Source of the DNA: Opitutia bacterium ISCC 52
GTDB taxonomy: Bacteria; Verrucomicrobiota; Verrucomicrobiia; Opitutales; UBA2995
Length of the DNA stretch: 64,000 nucleotides
Direction of reading: 5' to 3'
Assembly (NCBI GenBank): GCA_014529675.2
Contig: CP076040.1
Coordinates: 496,001 to 560,000 of the forward strand
Shown here: positions 53,079-61,759 of the stretch, in pieces
Layout: each line of letters begins with the position of its first letter
How positions within the stretch are numbered: the first letter of the stretch is position 1
Made by a program: the position numbers and the translations under genes
The notes under the pieces: generated by a model
The model's database searches: none
What the model was told of the DNA's origin: nothing
The model's input: only the letters and a program-made list of their open reading frames with translations

Positions 53079-53151
53079 TAAATTAAGTATTTCTTAGTAT
53101 TTTGGGTAATAAACTAAAGACAAGACCAGAACTGCATCTAAATCAAGTATT
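53079..53151. promoter_or_regulatory. Pair of 13-bp direct repeats upstream of cysK
   Basis: TAAATTAAGTATT (53079) and TAAATCAAGTATT (53139) are 60 bases apart with one mismatch; a partial third, AAGTATTTCTTAGTATT, adjoins the first. They lie about 140-210 bases upstream of cysK. Spacing on one face of the helix suggests a dimeric regulator, possibly of an Rrf2/CysB-like sulfur control. No such regulator gene is in the window. Confidence 0.4.
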
Positions 53152-53215
53152 AGCGGCGATATTATTATAGTTAAGTTTGGCTTCTTTGGAGGCGAATAAC
53201 CTGGGTCAGTAAATG

Positions 53216-53962
53216 CTAATTAAAGTGGTGTGAATCAATCCAGGAAGCGGTGACCTGAAGCGGCTCAAAATCACCCCTTTTCGATACCCAAATTGCGATG
53301 CCGAATCGCTCTGCTTTTGATAGCTCTATCGACGGCAATTCCAGGGTCCATTTTCCTTCCTTTGAAAATGAGCTTTGGTGATCAAGAACGACGAATTGTT
53401 GCTCCAATTTTCTTCCTCGATTCTCACCACTCTTTACATCTGTCACTACATTCAGACCTAGAATCGCAACATTCAAGGTCAGGGGTTGTTCTTCTGAATA
53501 GCTTACTTTCAATCGACCATTTTCCGCTCTAGCTTGAAGGATGCCCGCTATTTCCTTCGATTTTGGAAGTAGATCTTTACTGAAATAACCCCGCCATTCT
53601 TCCCCGTTGGATACAAAGCAAGGAGTGTAGACTTGCCTTATGAGTCTCTCTTCAGCGTAGGCATGTTGCCTTTGCGTAAATGCTTTGGATGCAAAGGGGT
53701 CTTTCCAACCCAAGTGGTCCCAATAATCCACGTGATATACGACAGGGACAATTTCGGACCATAGCCCTGGGTAATCGGCAAACTGATTGATCCAGCGTTC
53801 GGCGGGTGGGCAGCTGCTGCACCCCTGAGAGGTAAATAGCTCAAGTAGCTGGCTTCGCTCTTCGGTACTTTGGAAGATGAGCGGATCTGCTCCCTTTGCT
53901 GAATTATATACAGATAGAAGTACTGTACTCAGGATTGCGATGAATTTGCTTATTCGATGCAT
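53216..53962 (-). CDS. Secreted DUF1223 thioredoxin-fold protein
   Basis: 248 residues with a signal peptide. DUF1223 pattern: LLELFTSQGCSSCPPAERW near residue 40 (CxxC), YHVDYWDHLGWKDPFASKAFTQRQHAYA, VYTPCFVSNG. Thought to be a periplasmic redox protein of unknown target. ATG 53962. It is convergent with nothing; the DUF3500 gene lies upstream on the same strand, 48 bases away. Confidence 0.9.
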   Translation of the reverse strand: MHRISKFIAILSTVLLSVYNSAKGADPLIFQSTEERSQLLELFTSQGCSSCPPAERWINQFADYPGLWSEIVPVVYHVDYWDHLGWKDPFASKAFTQRQHAYAEERLIRQVYTPCFVSNGEEWRGYFSKDLLPKSKEIAGILQARAENGRLKVSYSEEQPLTLNVAILGLNVVTDVKSGENRGRKLEQQFVVLDHQSSFSKEGKWTLELPSIELSKAERFGIAIWVSKRGDFEPLQVTASWIDSHHFN

Positions 53963-54010
53963 GCCAGTTGGACGTTGAATGTCCCTGGCTTATTCACTCA
54001 GGCCGAACGC

Positions 54011-55042
54011 CTAGTGCTGGTGATTGTGATGTTCGCGCAGAATGTCTCTTCCGAAGTCCCCATCGAAATCCCGCCACACGGCATGGATATGATTTCCTTG
54101 GTTTTGGATATTGTCGTACTCGATCAGGAACGTTGGACCTTGGATCCGGTAGTAGTGTTTGCCGCCCTTTTCGGTGGGTCCAGCCCAGGCGAAGGAAATG
54201 TTTTCGACTCCTGCGTTTCTCAGAACGGCTTGTCGGGCCTGGGACACATCCTCTGGCATGTTGTTGAGATACTCATCGATCACTGTCTTGAGCCCTCTCC
54301 TTTGTTCAGGAGTCATATCGGATGTAGAGAGTCCTTTTGGACTGAGAGGATCCGCTGTTTTATTCGCGCCGGTGTAAATATCCCTCGGAGCATTCTCGGC
54401 AATGATGGCCACAGCTTGTTGCTCCTTGGGCAACGATTGGATAAATGCTCGGGCAAGGTCCTCTTCTTGTTTCAGCGCGCGAAAGCCGGTGGTTGGACCG
54501 ACGTCCACTTTAGCAGGGTTGGCTCCCCAGAAATTGGGAGCCGTCGCCAATAGCTTCCCATTCACTACAGTAAAATTCAATGACAGGTGATGTCCTTCGA
54601 ATCGCCAGCCCCAGGTTCCTCCTTCTTTAGGTTCGCCGAAGATCGCGGTGTAATAAAGCTCCGGATCGCGGTGATCCTTGTTTTCCTTGATAAAGAGTAC
54701 GGCTTCGAGATCGATGATGTTCTCCACTTTCTCTTGTCCTTGGGCACTCAAGCTGGCTGAGAGTAGTTTCCAGAGTTTTGCCTCTTGCTCCTCGTTCAGG
54801 TCCTTTAGGTCCACACCCTTGCGCTCGCCTGTCTTGGGAATGAAGTGCCAGTTGAGCCGCTCCTCTTCATTCTCCATCGAGAAAGTGGCGCGATACTTGA
54901 GCTCAGTCGTTAGGGAATCGAGGAAATCAGCCGCTGCAGTCTGCATATTCGAAACCGTGGCCTCGACTGCAACGAGGCTGCTAAGTGGCGAAAGAATTAA
55001 ACTTAGGGTGAGAAAAACGGAGAATATAGATGTTTGTTTCAT
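54011..55042 (-). CDS. Secreted DUF3500 protein
   Basis: 343 residues from ATG 55042, giving a signal peptide (VFLTLSLILSPLSSLVAVEA); the frame extends to 55075. DUF3500 features: AAADFLDSLTTELKYRATFSM, RLNWHFIPKTGERKGVDLKDLN, WGWRFEGHHLSLNFTVVNGKL, YDNIQNQGNHIHAVWRDFDGDFG. Function unknown; common in Verrucomicrobia and Planctomycetes. It ends with a His-rich tail (REHHNHQH). Confidence 0.9.
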   Translation of the reverse strand: MKQTSIFSVFLTLSLILSPLSSLVAVEATVSNMQTAAADFLDSLTTELKYRATFSMENEEERLNWHFIPKTGERKGVDLKDLNEEQEAKLWKLLSASLSAQGQEKVENIIDLEAVLFIKENKDHRDPELYYTAIFGEPKEGGTWGWRFEGHHLSLNFTVVNGKLLATAPNFWGANPAKVDVGPTTGFRALKQEEDLARAFIQSLPKEQQAVAIIAENAPRDIYTGANKTADPLSPKGLSTSDMTPEQRRGLKTVIDEYLNNMPEDVSQARQAVLRNAGVENISFAWAGPTEKGGKHYYRIQGPTFLIEYDNIQNQGNHIHAVWRDFDGDFGRDILREHHNHQH

Positions 55043-55144
55043 AGGGAATAGTCGAAGATGTGGGTATTGAAACATGAAAGCAAGAAATCAAAAGCCAGCT
55101 TTGTGAGCTTGGCTTTTGAATCGACGAAATAAATTGTCGCTGAA

Positions 55145-55765
55145 CTAACGACCTAATCCGCGAACTCGACCGTGTTGCCCACGGCGATCAAAGCTGGGAT
55201 CGGGCTCTCCTCGTGTATAGCGCGGAATAAAGGGGTAGGTCTCGGTCAAATAATAGTGGTAGATGCCCTCCGGGTATTCCGGAGTAACCCCGAAGCGGCC
55301 ATTGCATTCATCGAGGTCACCGTATCCTTCGACATACTCCCAGTCTTGGACGAATGTACCGTCGTAATACCCTTTCGGTCCGTCGGGACGAATGCCTTCT
55401 TTGAGCTTAAAGCTGGGTTTTGCCTTGGTTAATGCACTCTTCTTGTCAGAAGGATCATTGTATCCGTGAAAAGCATACACCGGGAATCCGTCCGAAGCAT
55501 ACCCGACGAGGATCATGCCTTGAGAGTTATCGCTCAGTTTAACCAATCCATTGGGGATGCCATGGTAGTGATAAGCCCCAGTCGGTTGGACGTGGCCATT
55601 GCTGGAATCGATACCTAAGTTGATGTTTCCCGATAAAGCGTCATATATCCACCCAGAATCCATGTCGCCTCTCCAGTACTCCGCAGTACCAGGATCAAAA
55701 GGAACGCCATTGATGGCTACCCCGAAAGGCTGACGCTCAACCGGGGTGAATGTATGCAATGCCAT
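55145..55765 (-). pseudogene. YHYH-domain protein, 5'-truncated
   Basis: 206 residues. YHYH features: FGVAINGVPFDPGTAEYWRG, NINLGIDSSNGHVQPTGAYHYHGIPNGL, GYASDGFPVYAFHGYND and GIYHYYLTETYPFIPRY. It lacks a signal peptide and the first 80-100 residues usual in the family. Its start abuts the opposite-strand cytochrome fragment. The family may bind metals or act in predation-related surface structures; unknown here. Confidence 0.82.
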
Positions 55766-56626
55766 ACGCCGGCAGCTGGATACGCCTTATCGTTTAATAC
55801 AAGACAGCTCAATCGCGATCAGATGATTGATGGTCAGGAACGGAATCTCCTGGAGCATTTAAGTGATATTGGGATTCTGGATACAGGCATATCTGAGCCA
55901 GATGCCTTGCCGCAGTTTTCTTCGGCGGACGATGAAGAGGCATCGTTACTTGCACGAGTGCGGTCCTATCTCGCGGTGAATTGTGTGTCCTGTCATCAGC
56001 CAGGAGCGGTGGCTTCTACTTCGTGGGATGCCCGTCCCCATATTGGGCTTTTGGAAACCGGATTGATTGAAGGATTGCCTTTGAATGATGGAGGCGATTC
56101 CAATCGGCGCTTGATAAAACCAGGCGAGCTGGATCTCTCAGTCTTGCTTAGTCGGATCAGTGAGAGTCATGGATTCACCCGGATGCCTAATGTGGCGACC
56201 AATGAGTTGGATCAAGACTGGATTGATCTAATGACTGAATGGATCGATTCGGTGACTACGGGTTTTGTGCTTTGGCAGGATGATACCTTTGCGAATCCAG
56301 AATCCTTGGAAGCAGATCCACAGTCTGATCCCGACCTTGATCAGCAGACGAACACGTTTGAATACCTGGTCTCGACCGACGCTCTGGATGCTGGAAGCGT
56401 GTGGCCGCTCGAGGCCGCGGTGAACAGTGATCAAGTCACTTTGACGATACCGGTTACACAAAACCGTTCTCATGAGATCCAGGTTTCTGACGATCTCAAG
56501 AATTGGGATGTTTGGTCCTCGCCGGGAAACCCTTTTCAGGTTGGTGAAGAACTGGTGGCTTCCGTGCTAGTAACCGGGCCCTATTCGCCCAATCGATTTT
56601 TCCGTATTCAGGTGAGTGAGCAATGA
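55754..56626 (+). pseudogene. C-terminal fragment of a secreted diheme-cytochrome/PQQ-dehydrogenase-type protein
   Basis: About 290 residues. The frame is open from before ATG (ECMQCHTPAAGYALSFNTRQLNRD), a motif normally inside long proteins after a sugar-dehydrogenase-like part. Two haem motifs CMQCH and CVSCH. It ends in the Verrucomicrobiota module ...QVSDDLKNWDVW ... FFRIQVSEQ. No start or signal is present. It meets a 5'-truncated YHYH gene head-to-head, so a rearrangement removed both 5' ends. Confidence 0.82.
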
Positions 56627-57060
56627 TCGGAATTCAGGAGCAGTGTTACTTCGCCTCCTGTATTTATTGAATCTATTCTGGGTGCCAATATCTCTACAAT
56701 ATTCGGATTGTGGAAGTTCTCTACTTTCGTTTTGGGAGAGGGGTAGTAGACCATGCCTTCAAAGGTCTTTTGCTTGAAAGAAATTTGGCAATGACTGAAG
56801 AAAAAATCTTCCGGCGGGATGAGATTCGTCCAGGCGGTTTGCCGGGCTTCATAGTCACAGGCAATGAGCTCCATGGAGCGGGGCGATATGTCGATATTGA
56901 TCGTTCCGAGAAAGTAGTCGCTCAATGGAATGTTTAACTTCTCAAAGTAGGGGAGTTGCCGGATGAGCGATCCGCCTGTGTAAGGGCTCGTCTCGGATCG
57001 GCCCGATGCCACACCGTGGCCTTCGACAACGATTCCGGTTACTTTGATAGCTTTGCTCAT
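56608..57060 (-). CDS. DUF120/CTP-dependent riboflavin-kinase-like protein
   Basis: 150 residues from ATG 57060. The layout follows archaeal CTP-dependent riboflavin kinases: GIVVEGHGVASG, YFEKLNIPLSDYFLGTINIDI (compare GTLNL), then KTFEGMVYYPSPKT and NIVEILAPRIDSINTGGEVTLLL. Alignment is by eye to the Methanocaldococcus protein. The bacterial RibF is normally unrelated, so either this is a distant relative with another ligand or a transferred gene. Overlaps the cytochrome fragment by 19 bases. Confidence 0.55.
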   Translation of the reverse strand: MSKAIKVTGIVVEGHGVASGRSETSPYTGGSLIRQLPYFEKLNIPLSDYFLGTINIDISPRSMELIACDYEARQTAWTNLIPPEDFFFSHCQISFKQKTFEGMVYYPSPKTKVENFHNPNIVEILAPRIDSINTGGEVTLLLNSDHCSLT

Positions 57061-57198
57061 CAGGCTGTCATCTTTGAGAAGGTAATTTCGCTTAGCTACA
57101 ATTTATTTTTGCATGATAGGAGTCCACGGGTTTTGCTGGAAGAATAACTGAGGGTAAGGCGCCCTGCTAATTCCCATTTTCACAAACGCATCCCCATT

Positions 57199-57567
57199 AT
57201 GATCAACGTCAATCAACTCAATCATACCGCCATCCATGTCGCCAACTTGGACAAAAGCGTGGAATTCTACCGTGACGTCTTACAACTCGAGCAAATGGGG
57301 CGACCCGATTTCGATTTTCCTGGGGCATGGTTTCAGACAGGTCCCGATCAGGAGTTGCACCTTATCTGTAAAGACGCCCAGGACTACACGGTTCCATTGG
57401 AATGGCATACGGCTTATCGGATTCCGGATATGGCGGCAGCGGTGGCGCATCTTGAAAAGATGGGGATCGATTATGAGGGGCCACGGTATCGGCCGGATGG
57501 ACCGCTTCAGCTGTTTTTGAATGATCCGGACGGGCATGTCATCGAATTGACCCAGCTTGATGTTTAG
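57199..57567 (+). CDS. VOC (glyoxalase-fold) protein
   Basis: 122 residues. Pairs of beta-alpha-beta-beta-beta modules with NHTAIHVANLDKSVEFYRDVLQLEQM, GAWFQTGPDQELHLI, and FLNDPDGHVIELTQ. His, Glu and Glu metal ligands are visible. Members are dioxygenases, glyoxalases or resistance proteins; unassigned. Overlaps the mutarotase gene by eight bases. Confidence 0.9.
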   Translation: MINVNQLNHTAIHVANLDKSVEFYRDVLQLEQMGRPDFDFPGAWFQTGPDQELHLICKDAQDYTVPLEWHTAYRIPDMAAAVAHLEKMGIDYEGPRYRPDGPLQLFLNDPDGHVIELTQLDV

Positions 57568-58702
57568 GCGGCTGTTGAGTTTCAGTATTTTGGCAGTATG
57601 CGTATCAGCCTACTGGGGTTGCACTAAGCTCGGTACGGTGACTGAAGAAGCGTGGGGAACCCTGCCAACCGGAGAGGCCGTGACTCTCTACACACTGACC
57701 AATCCCAGTGGGATGGAAGTGAAGATCACTAATTATGGCGGGATCATCGTGTCCTTGGCCACCCCGGATCGGGAAGGTGAACTTGAAGATTTGGTACTAG
57801 GGTATCATACCCTCGATGAATATGTGGAGCGCAACCCGCTCTTCGGGGCGATCGTTGGGCTGTATGCCAATCGAGTGGAAACCGGACTGGTTGAGTTGGA
57901 TGGAGAACAAGTTCAGCTTTTCGTACGTGAGCTACCTGGACAGGTTCCAGTCCATACGCACGGTGGATCCGTGGGCTTGGACGAGGTAGTTTGGACGGCG
58001 ACGACTGGGAGAAAGCAAAAGGCGGTTTATTTGAATCTCCAATACTTGCACCCAGATGGACAGGATGGTTATCCCGGGCCTGTGCATGTCTCAGTCACCT
58101 ATGGTTTAACAAATGACAACAGTTTGGTCGTTTACTATGAGGCATCGACCGAGAAAACGACGGTCCTGAATCTGACCAATCACTCCTACTTCAACTTGAT
58201 AGGCGGTGGTATCGGCAATGTTAGAAACCATGTGGTTCAGCTCTATTCCGACGAACTGACGGAAGTTAAGCCAGGTCTTATACCCAACGGCAATTTTATC
58301 CCTGTGAAGGATACTCCCTTTGACTTCAATATGCCCAAGCGAATCGGTCTGGAAATCGACGACAGTAACGAGCAACTTCGCCTGGGCCGAGGGTATGATC
58401 ATAATTATGTGCTGCGTAAATCAGATCAAAAAGGAGCGGAACTTTTTGCCACGGTTTATGAACCTACAAGCGGTCGAATAATGGAAGTGTTTACCGATCA
58501 ACCGGGAGTGCAGTTTTATACTGCGAATGGCATGCGAGGCATCACCGGAAAGTATGGAGTCGAGTATGGACCGCGGAGTGGATTCTGCTTTGAGACACAA
58601 CATTATCCAAACTCGCCTAATCATCCTCATTTTCCGAGCACGGTTCTTCGCCCAGGTGAAATCTTCAAATCGACCACCGCCTTTACCTTTAGCGCGGAGT
58701 AA
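57560..58702 (+). CDS. Aldose 1-epimerase lipoprotein
   Basis: 380 residues from ATG 57560. Lipobox YWGC. Galactose mutarotase fold: LTNPSGMEVKITNYGGIIVSLATPDREG, HTHGGSVGLDEVVW (His base), LNLTNHSYFNLIGGG, RGYDHNYVL and GVEYGPRSGFCFETQHYPNSPN (Glu). It interconverts alpha and beta sugars. Periplasmic placement is inferred. Confidence 0.93.
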   Translation: MFRRLLSFSILAVCVSAYWGCTKLGTVTEEAWGTLPTGEAVTLYTLTNPSGMEVKITNYGGIIVSLATPDREGELEDLVLGYHTLDEYVERNPLFGAIVGLYANRVETGLVELDGEQVQLFVRELPGQVPVHTHGGSVGLDEVVWTATTGRKQKAVYLNLQYLHPDGQDGYPGPVHVSVTYGLTNDNSLVVYYEASTEKTTVLNLTNHSYFNLIGGGIGNVRNHVVQLYSDELTEVKPGLIPNGNFIPVKDTPFDFNMPKRIGLEIDDSNEQLRLGRGYDHNYVLRKSDQKGAELFATVYEPTSGRIMEVFTDQPGVQFYTANGMRGITGKYGVEYGPRSGFCFETQHYPNSPNHPHFPSTVLRPGEIFKSTTAFTFSAE

Positions 58703-58703
58703 A

Positions 58704-58820
58704 GTAGCCCAGGCATCTTGCCTGGGTAGATTCGGAGAATCGAGTAATGCTTGGTGGCATTAATCTTTAAGGTCTGATGGAAAGCCTCTTGGGAATAAAC
58801 AGGCGAGACGCCTGTTCTAC
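58704..58820. repeat. Inverted pair of REP elements (REPIN/BIME-like)
   Basis: GTAG followed by CCCAGGCATCTTGCCTGGG (8-bp arms) at 58704-58726, and AACAGGCGAGACGCCTGTT (8-bp arms) followed by CTAC at 58798-58820. The two are related reverse complements (GTAG + hairpin), the hallmark of REPs mobilised by TnpA-REP (RAYT) transposases. About 71 bases lie between. It lies just past the mutarotase stop. Confidence 0.75.
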
Positions 58821-58881
58821 TATTTTAGATACAGCCCTATAAAACTTGCCGAAGCATCGCCTCATTTACTTAATCAGCATT

Positions 58882-59886
58882 ATGCCTTACACCGCCGATC
58901 CTGAGTTTGAATCATTCATTCGAGATCTCCCCAAAACGGAGACGCATTTGCACATGGAAGGGGCCTGCCCTTACGAATTATTGAAAGCCATGGATCCGGT
59001 GAAATACGCAAATCCACCCGCGTTCTGGGCGGACGATTTTCGCTACGAGAGTTTTGACCAATTCATGGGATGGTATGTGGAATACTGCTTGGCCTTTTTT
59101 AATTCTGCCCAGCGTTACCATGAAGCAATGAAGATCGTGCTGGGCAACTGTGTCGCCCAAGGCTGTCGCTACGTGGAGACCAGTTTTCATTTGCCGGTGG
59201 TATTGGGAATGGAAGATTCGGGGCCTACCTTGATTGATGCTGTTCGCAGTGCTGCGCCGCAAGGATTGGAACTGAGGATTTTTGCCGGTATGAGTCATGA
59301 TGATTACAAAGATGCTGGTGCAGAGCTCATTGAAGAATGCCTGACCTGGAAGGGGCTGGATGGCATTGATCTGCATGGTCAGGAGTATCTTCCTCTGGAG
59401 CCTTGGACCGCCGATGTTTGGCAACGTGCGCGTGCTGCGGGGAAATTTACCAAAGCGCATGCAGGGGAGTTTATGCCCGCCTCATTTGTCGATAAAGTGC
59501 TGGATGAAATTGGTGCCGAACGGATTCAACACGGAGTTCGTTCCGTGGAGGATCCTTCTACGGTTCAACGTTTGGTCGATGACCAAATCGCATTAGACGT
59601 TTGCCCCATCAGTAACCTCAAGCTCGCTGTCCAGGGTGTAACCACCATGGCTGATCACCCCATTCGCCAACTCTTTGACGCCGGTGTGAAAGTGACCATC
59701 AACTCCGATGATCCTTTCTTCTTTGGCAATCGCTTGAGTGAAGAGTACTACGCGCTCAATCAAGATTTGGGTTTTTCCAAAGAGGAGCTTACCCAGATTG
59801 CTGGTAATGGTTTTGATATTGCCCTTGTTGATGAAAGTATTCGGCAGCGGCTGAAGGACGAGTTGGCGGACTATTGTGCAGGTTGA
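58882..59886 (+). CDS. Adenosine/adenine deaminase family protein
   Basis: 334 residues from ATG 58882; a TTG at 58846 adds an unlikely leader. TIM-barrel metal site: KTETHLHMEGACPYELL (HxH), THAGEFMPASF, RIQHGVRSVEDP, DVCPISNLKLAV and VTINSDDPFFFG (metal Asp). Hydrolyses adenosine or adenine; the size and ETHLHMEG entry fit adenine-type as well as adenosine-type enzymes. Single gene. Confidence 0.9.
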   Translation: MPYTADPEFESFIRDLPKTETHLHMEGACPYELLKAMDPVKYANPPAFWADDFRYESFDQFMGWYVEYCLAFFNSAQRYHEAMKIVLGNCVAQGCRYVETSFHLPVVLGMEDSGPTLIDAVRSAAPQGLELRIFAGMSHDDYKDAGAELIEECLTWKGLDGIDLHGQEYLPLEPWTADVWQRARAAGKFTKAHAGEFMPASFVDKVLDEIGAERIQHGVRSVEDPSTVQRLVDDQIALDVCPISNLKLAVQGVTTMADHPIRQLFDAGVKVTINSDDPFFFGNRLSEEYYALNQDLGFSKEELTQIAGNGFDIALVDESIRQRLKDELADYCAG

Positions 59887-59986
59887 GATTGTTGATAATT
59901 GACCCCTGACCCTGTTTTTTAACTCCCTGGAATTGTTTTGAAAGGTCATTGCTTTTGGGACGACCTAGTCTCTGTATTGCATCATT

Positions 59987-60751
59987 ATGTCTCAAACGCC
60001 TTTCTACGAGACGGATAAAGCCGTCGCTGAATATTTGCTTTTTCACTATGGGTCTTCGGAAGAGATCTTGCCGTATCCTGGTGGGCCTACGAATGCCTTA
60101 CATTATCCTGTGCGTTGCATCGTGGAGTGTTTTGATTCGGCCTTGCTGCCTTCCAATGCACGGGGGTTGGATCTGGGTTGTGCGGTTGGGCGATCGAGTT
60201 TTGAAATGGCTCGCATTTGTGGCTCGGTCTTGGGGATTGATTATTCGCATCGATTTATTGAGGCGGCTGACCGCTTAAAAAATGATGGCGTTTTGAGCTA
60301 TGAGCGGACGGACGAAGGTGATTTAAGCACCACCTTGGAAGCATCGATCCCGGAGGGGGTGGATGGGACGAAAGTTACCTTTGAACAAGGTGATGCCACA
60401 GATTTGCCAGCAGGCATTGGAAGCTTCGATGTGCTGTTGGCTGCAAATCTCATTGATCGATTGGAGGATCCTAGACGCTTTCTGGATTCCCTGCCCGATT
60501 TGCTCAATCCAGGTGGACAGTTGGTTATCACATCTCCCTACACTTGGCTGGAGGAATATACGCCAAAGTCCAACTGGTTAGGAGGATTTGAACGTGACGG
60601 ATCCGTCGTACGAACCCTCGAGGGATTGGAATCCGCTTTGGAATCTCATTTTGTGAAGGTTAAGGCTGTCGACCTTCCATTCCTGATTCGCGAACACGCG
60701 CGAAAGTTTCAGTGGAGCGTGGCTCAAGGGACGATCTGGGTTAGGAAGTAG
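59987..60751 (+). CDS. Putative 4-mercaptohistidine N1-methyltransferase (ovothiol type)
   Basis: 254 residues. TIGR04345-like: YETDKAVAEYLLFHYGSSEEILPYPGGPTNALHYPVRC at the start, SAM motif GLDLGCAVGRSSFEMARI, VLGIDYSHRFIEAA, LAANLIDRLEDP, SPYTWLEEYTPKSNWLGGFERDG and LIREHARKFQWSVAQGTIW at the end. This stand-alone domain adds the methyl group in ovothiol A made by OvoA. No OvoA gene is in the window. Confidence 0.88.
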   Translation: MSQTPFYETDKAVAEYLLFHYGSSEEILPYPGGPTNALHYPVRCIVECFDSALLPSNARGLDLGCAVGRSSFEMARICGSVLGIDYSHRFIEAADRLKNDGVLSYERTDEGDLSTTLEASIPEGVDGTKVTFEQGDATDLPAGIGSFDVLLAANLIDRLEDPRRFLDSLPDLLNPGGQLVITSPYTWLEEYTPKSNWLGGFERDGSVVRTLEGLESALESHFVKVKAVDLPFLIREHARKFQWSVAQGTIWVRK

Positions 60752-60755
60752 TCGG

Positions 60756-60778
60756 TCAGGAACATTTACAGTTCCTGA
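60756..60778 (+). terminator. Short hairpin after the ovothiol-type gene
   Basis: TCAGGAAC and GTTCCTGA, 8 bp, loop ATTTACA; only weak T content follows, so it may be a processing or termination hairpin. Confidence 0.4.
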
Positions 60779-60880
60779 TAAGGGGTAACATCTTTGGTAA
60801 TGATGGCCCGAGCGATTTGCTCCCGGGGGGGTATCAGGTATATTATCAGCAAAGCGTTAATCCATTTACTTCTTCTTATC

Positions 60881-61602
60881 ATGAGTGCACCACAATCTAC
60901 TTTAAACAGGTGTCATTCCTTTGTCGTTTGTCATCTGAACGATGAACAGAAATCGGATCGGCCTTTCAAAGTTCAAATGCCGTTTATAACCATCTCGCGG
61001 CAAACAGGAGCCGGCGCTCGAACTCTTGGGCAACGACTGCAAAGGCTCTTGGATGCCGATATGCCCTTGGTCGAAAACCAATGGACCTTGTTTGATCGAG
61101 ATCTTGTGCAGACGGCTATGCGTGAGCATGGTCTGCCCGAGCGCTTCGCCCGATACCTGCCGGAAGCACATGTTTCCGAAATTGGTTCGTTGATCAGTGA
61201 GCTGCTGGGATTGCACCCGCCGATCTGGGAATTGAATCAGGATGTATTCGAAACCTTGATTCATTTAGCCAATCTTGGCGGAGTTATTCTTGTCGGCCGC
61301 GGATCAATGTCGTGACAAGAAAATTGAATCATGGGATCCATCTGAGATTGGTAGCAGGTAAGGAGACGCGAATTAAACGTTCTGCTGACTACTACCGGAT
61401 TAGCCGTGATGAAGCTGCTGAGTTTATTGAGCATGAAGATAAAGCTCGAAGCGTTTGGGTGCGTGAGAACTTTGGAGAGAATATAAACGATCCCAGTTGT
61501 TACGATCTATGTATCAATACGGATCGGATTTCTGTCAGCGATGCGGCCCATATGATCGTGGAAGAAATGAAACGGAAATTTCCGGTACCTGCGGAACATT
61601 GA
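60881..61602 (+). pseudogene. Cytidylate kinase-like protein, frameshifted
   Basis: ATG 60881. The first frame reads FITISRQTGAGARTLGQRL, LVENQWTLFDRDLVQ, GGVILVGRGS and then stops at 61313. The second frame (from 61312) reads TRKLNHGIHLRLVAGKETRIKR and continues to 61602. Restoring one A in the CAA run at 61305-61307 gives GRGSNVVTRKL, as in PF13189 proteins. Either a real one-base deletion or a sequencing error. The role in the family is probably a nucleotide kinase, not proven. Confidence 0.85.
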
Positions 61603-61759
61603 GATAAAATCGGACGGATACTTTTTGGCTGAAAATAAAGTTGATTAGGCAGGTTTGGAAGTTCCTGATGCAGGCTTCGTCTCTGAATCCTGCAATGCAC
61701 TCTCCTAGTTTGTTCTACCGCCACCGAATTTCAATTTTTGGCGGATTCTGTTACCGGGT

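Noticed and set aside
53957-54553. 198-codon plus-strand frame opposite DUF3500
   Set aside because: Antisense to a clear family protein with a signal peptide.
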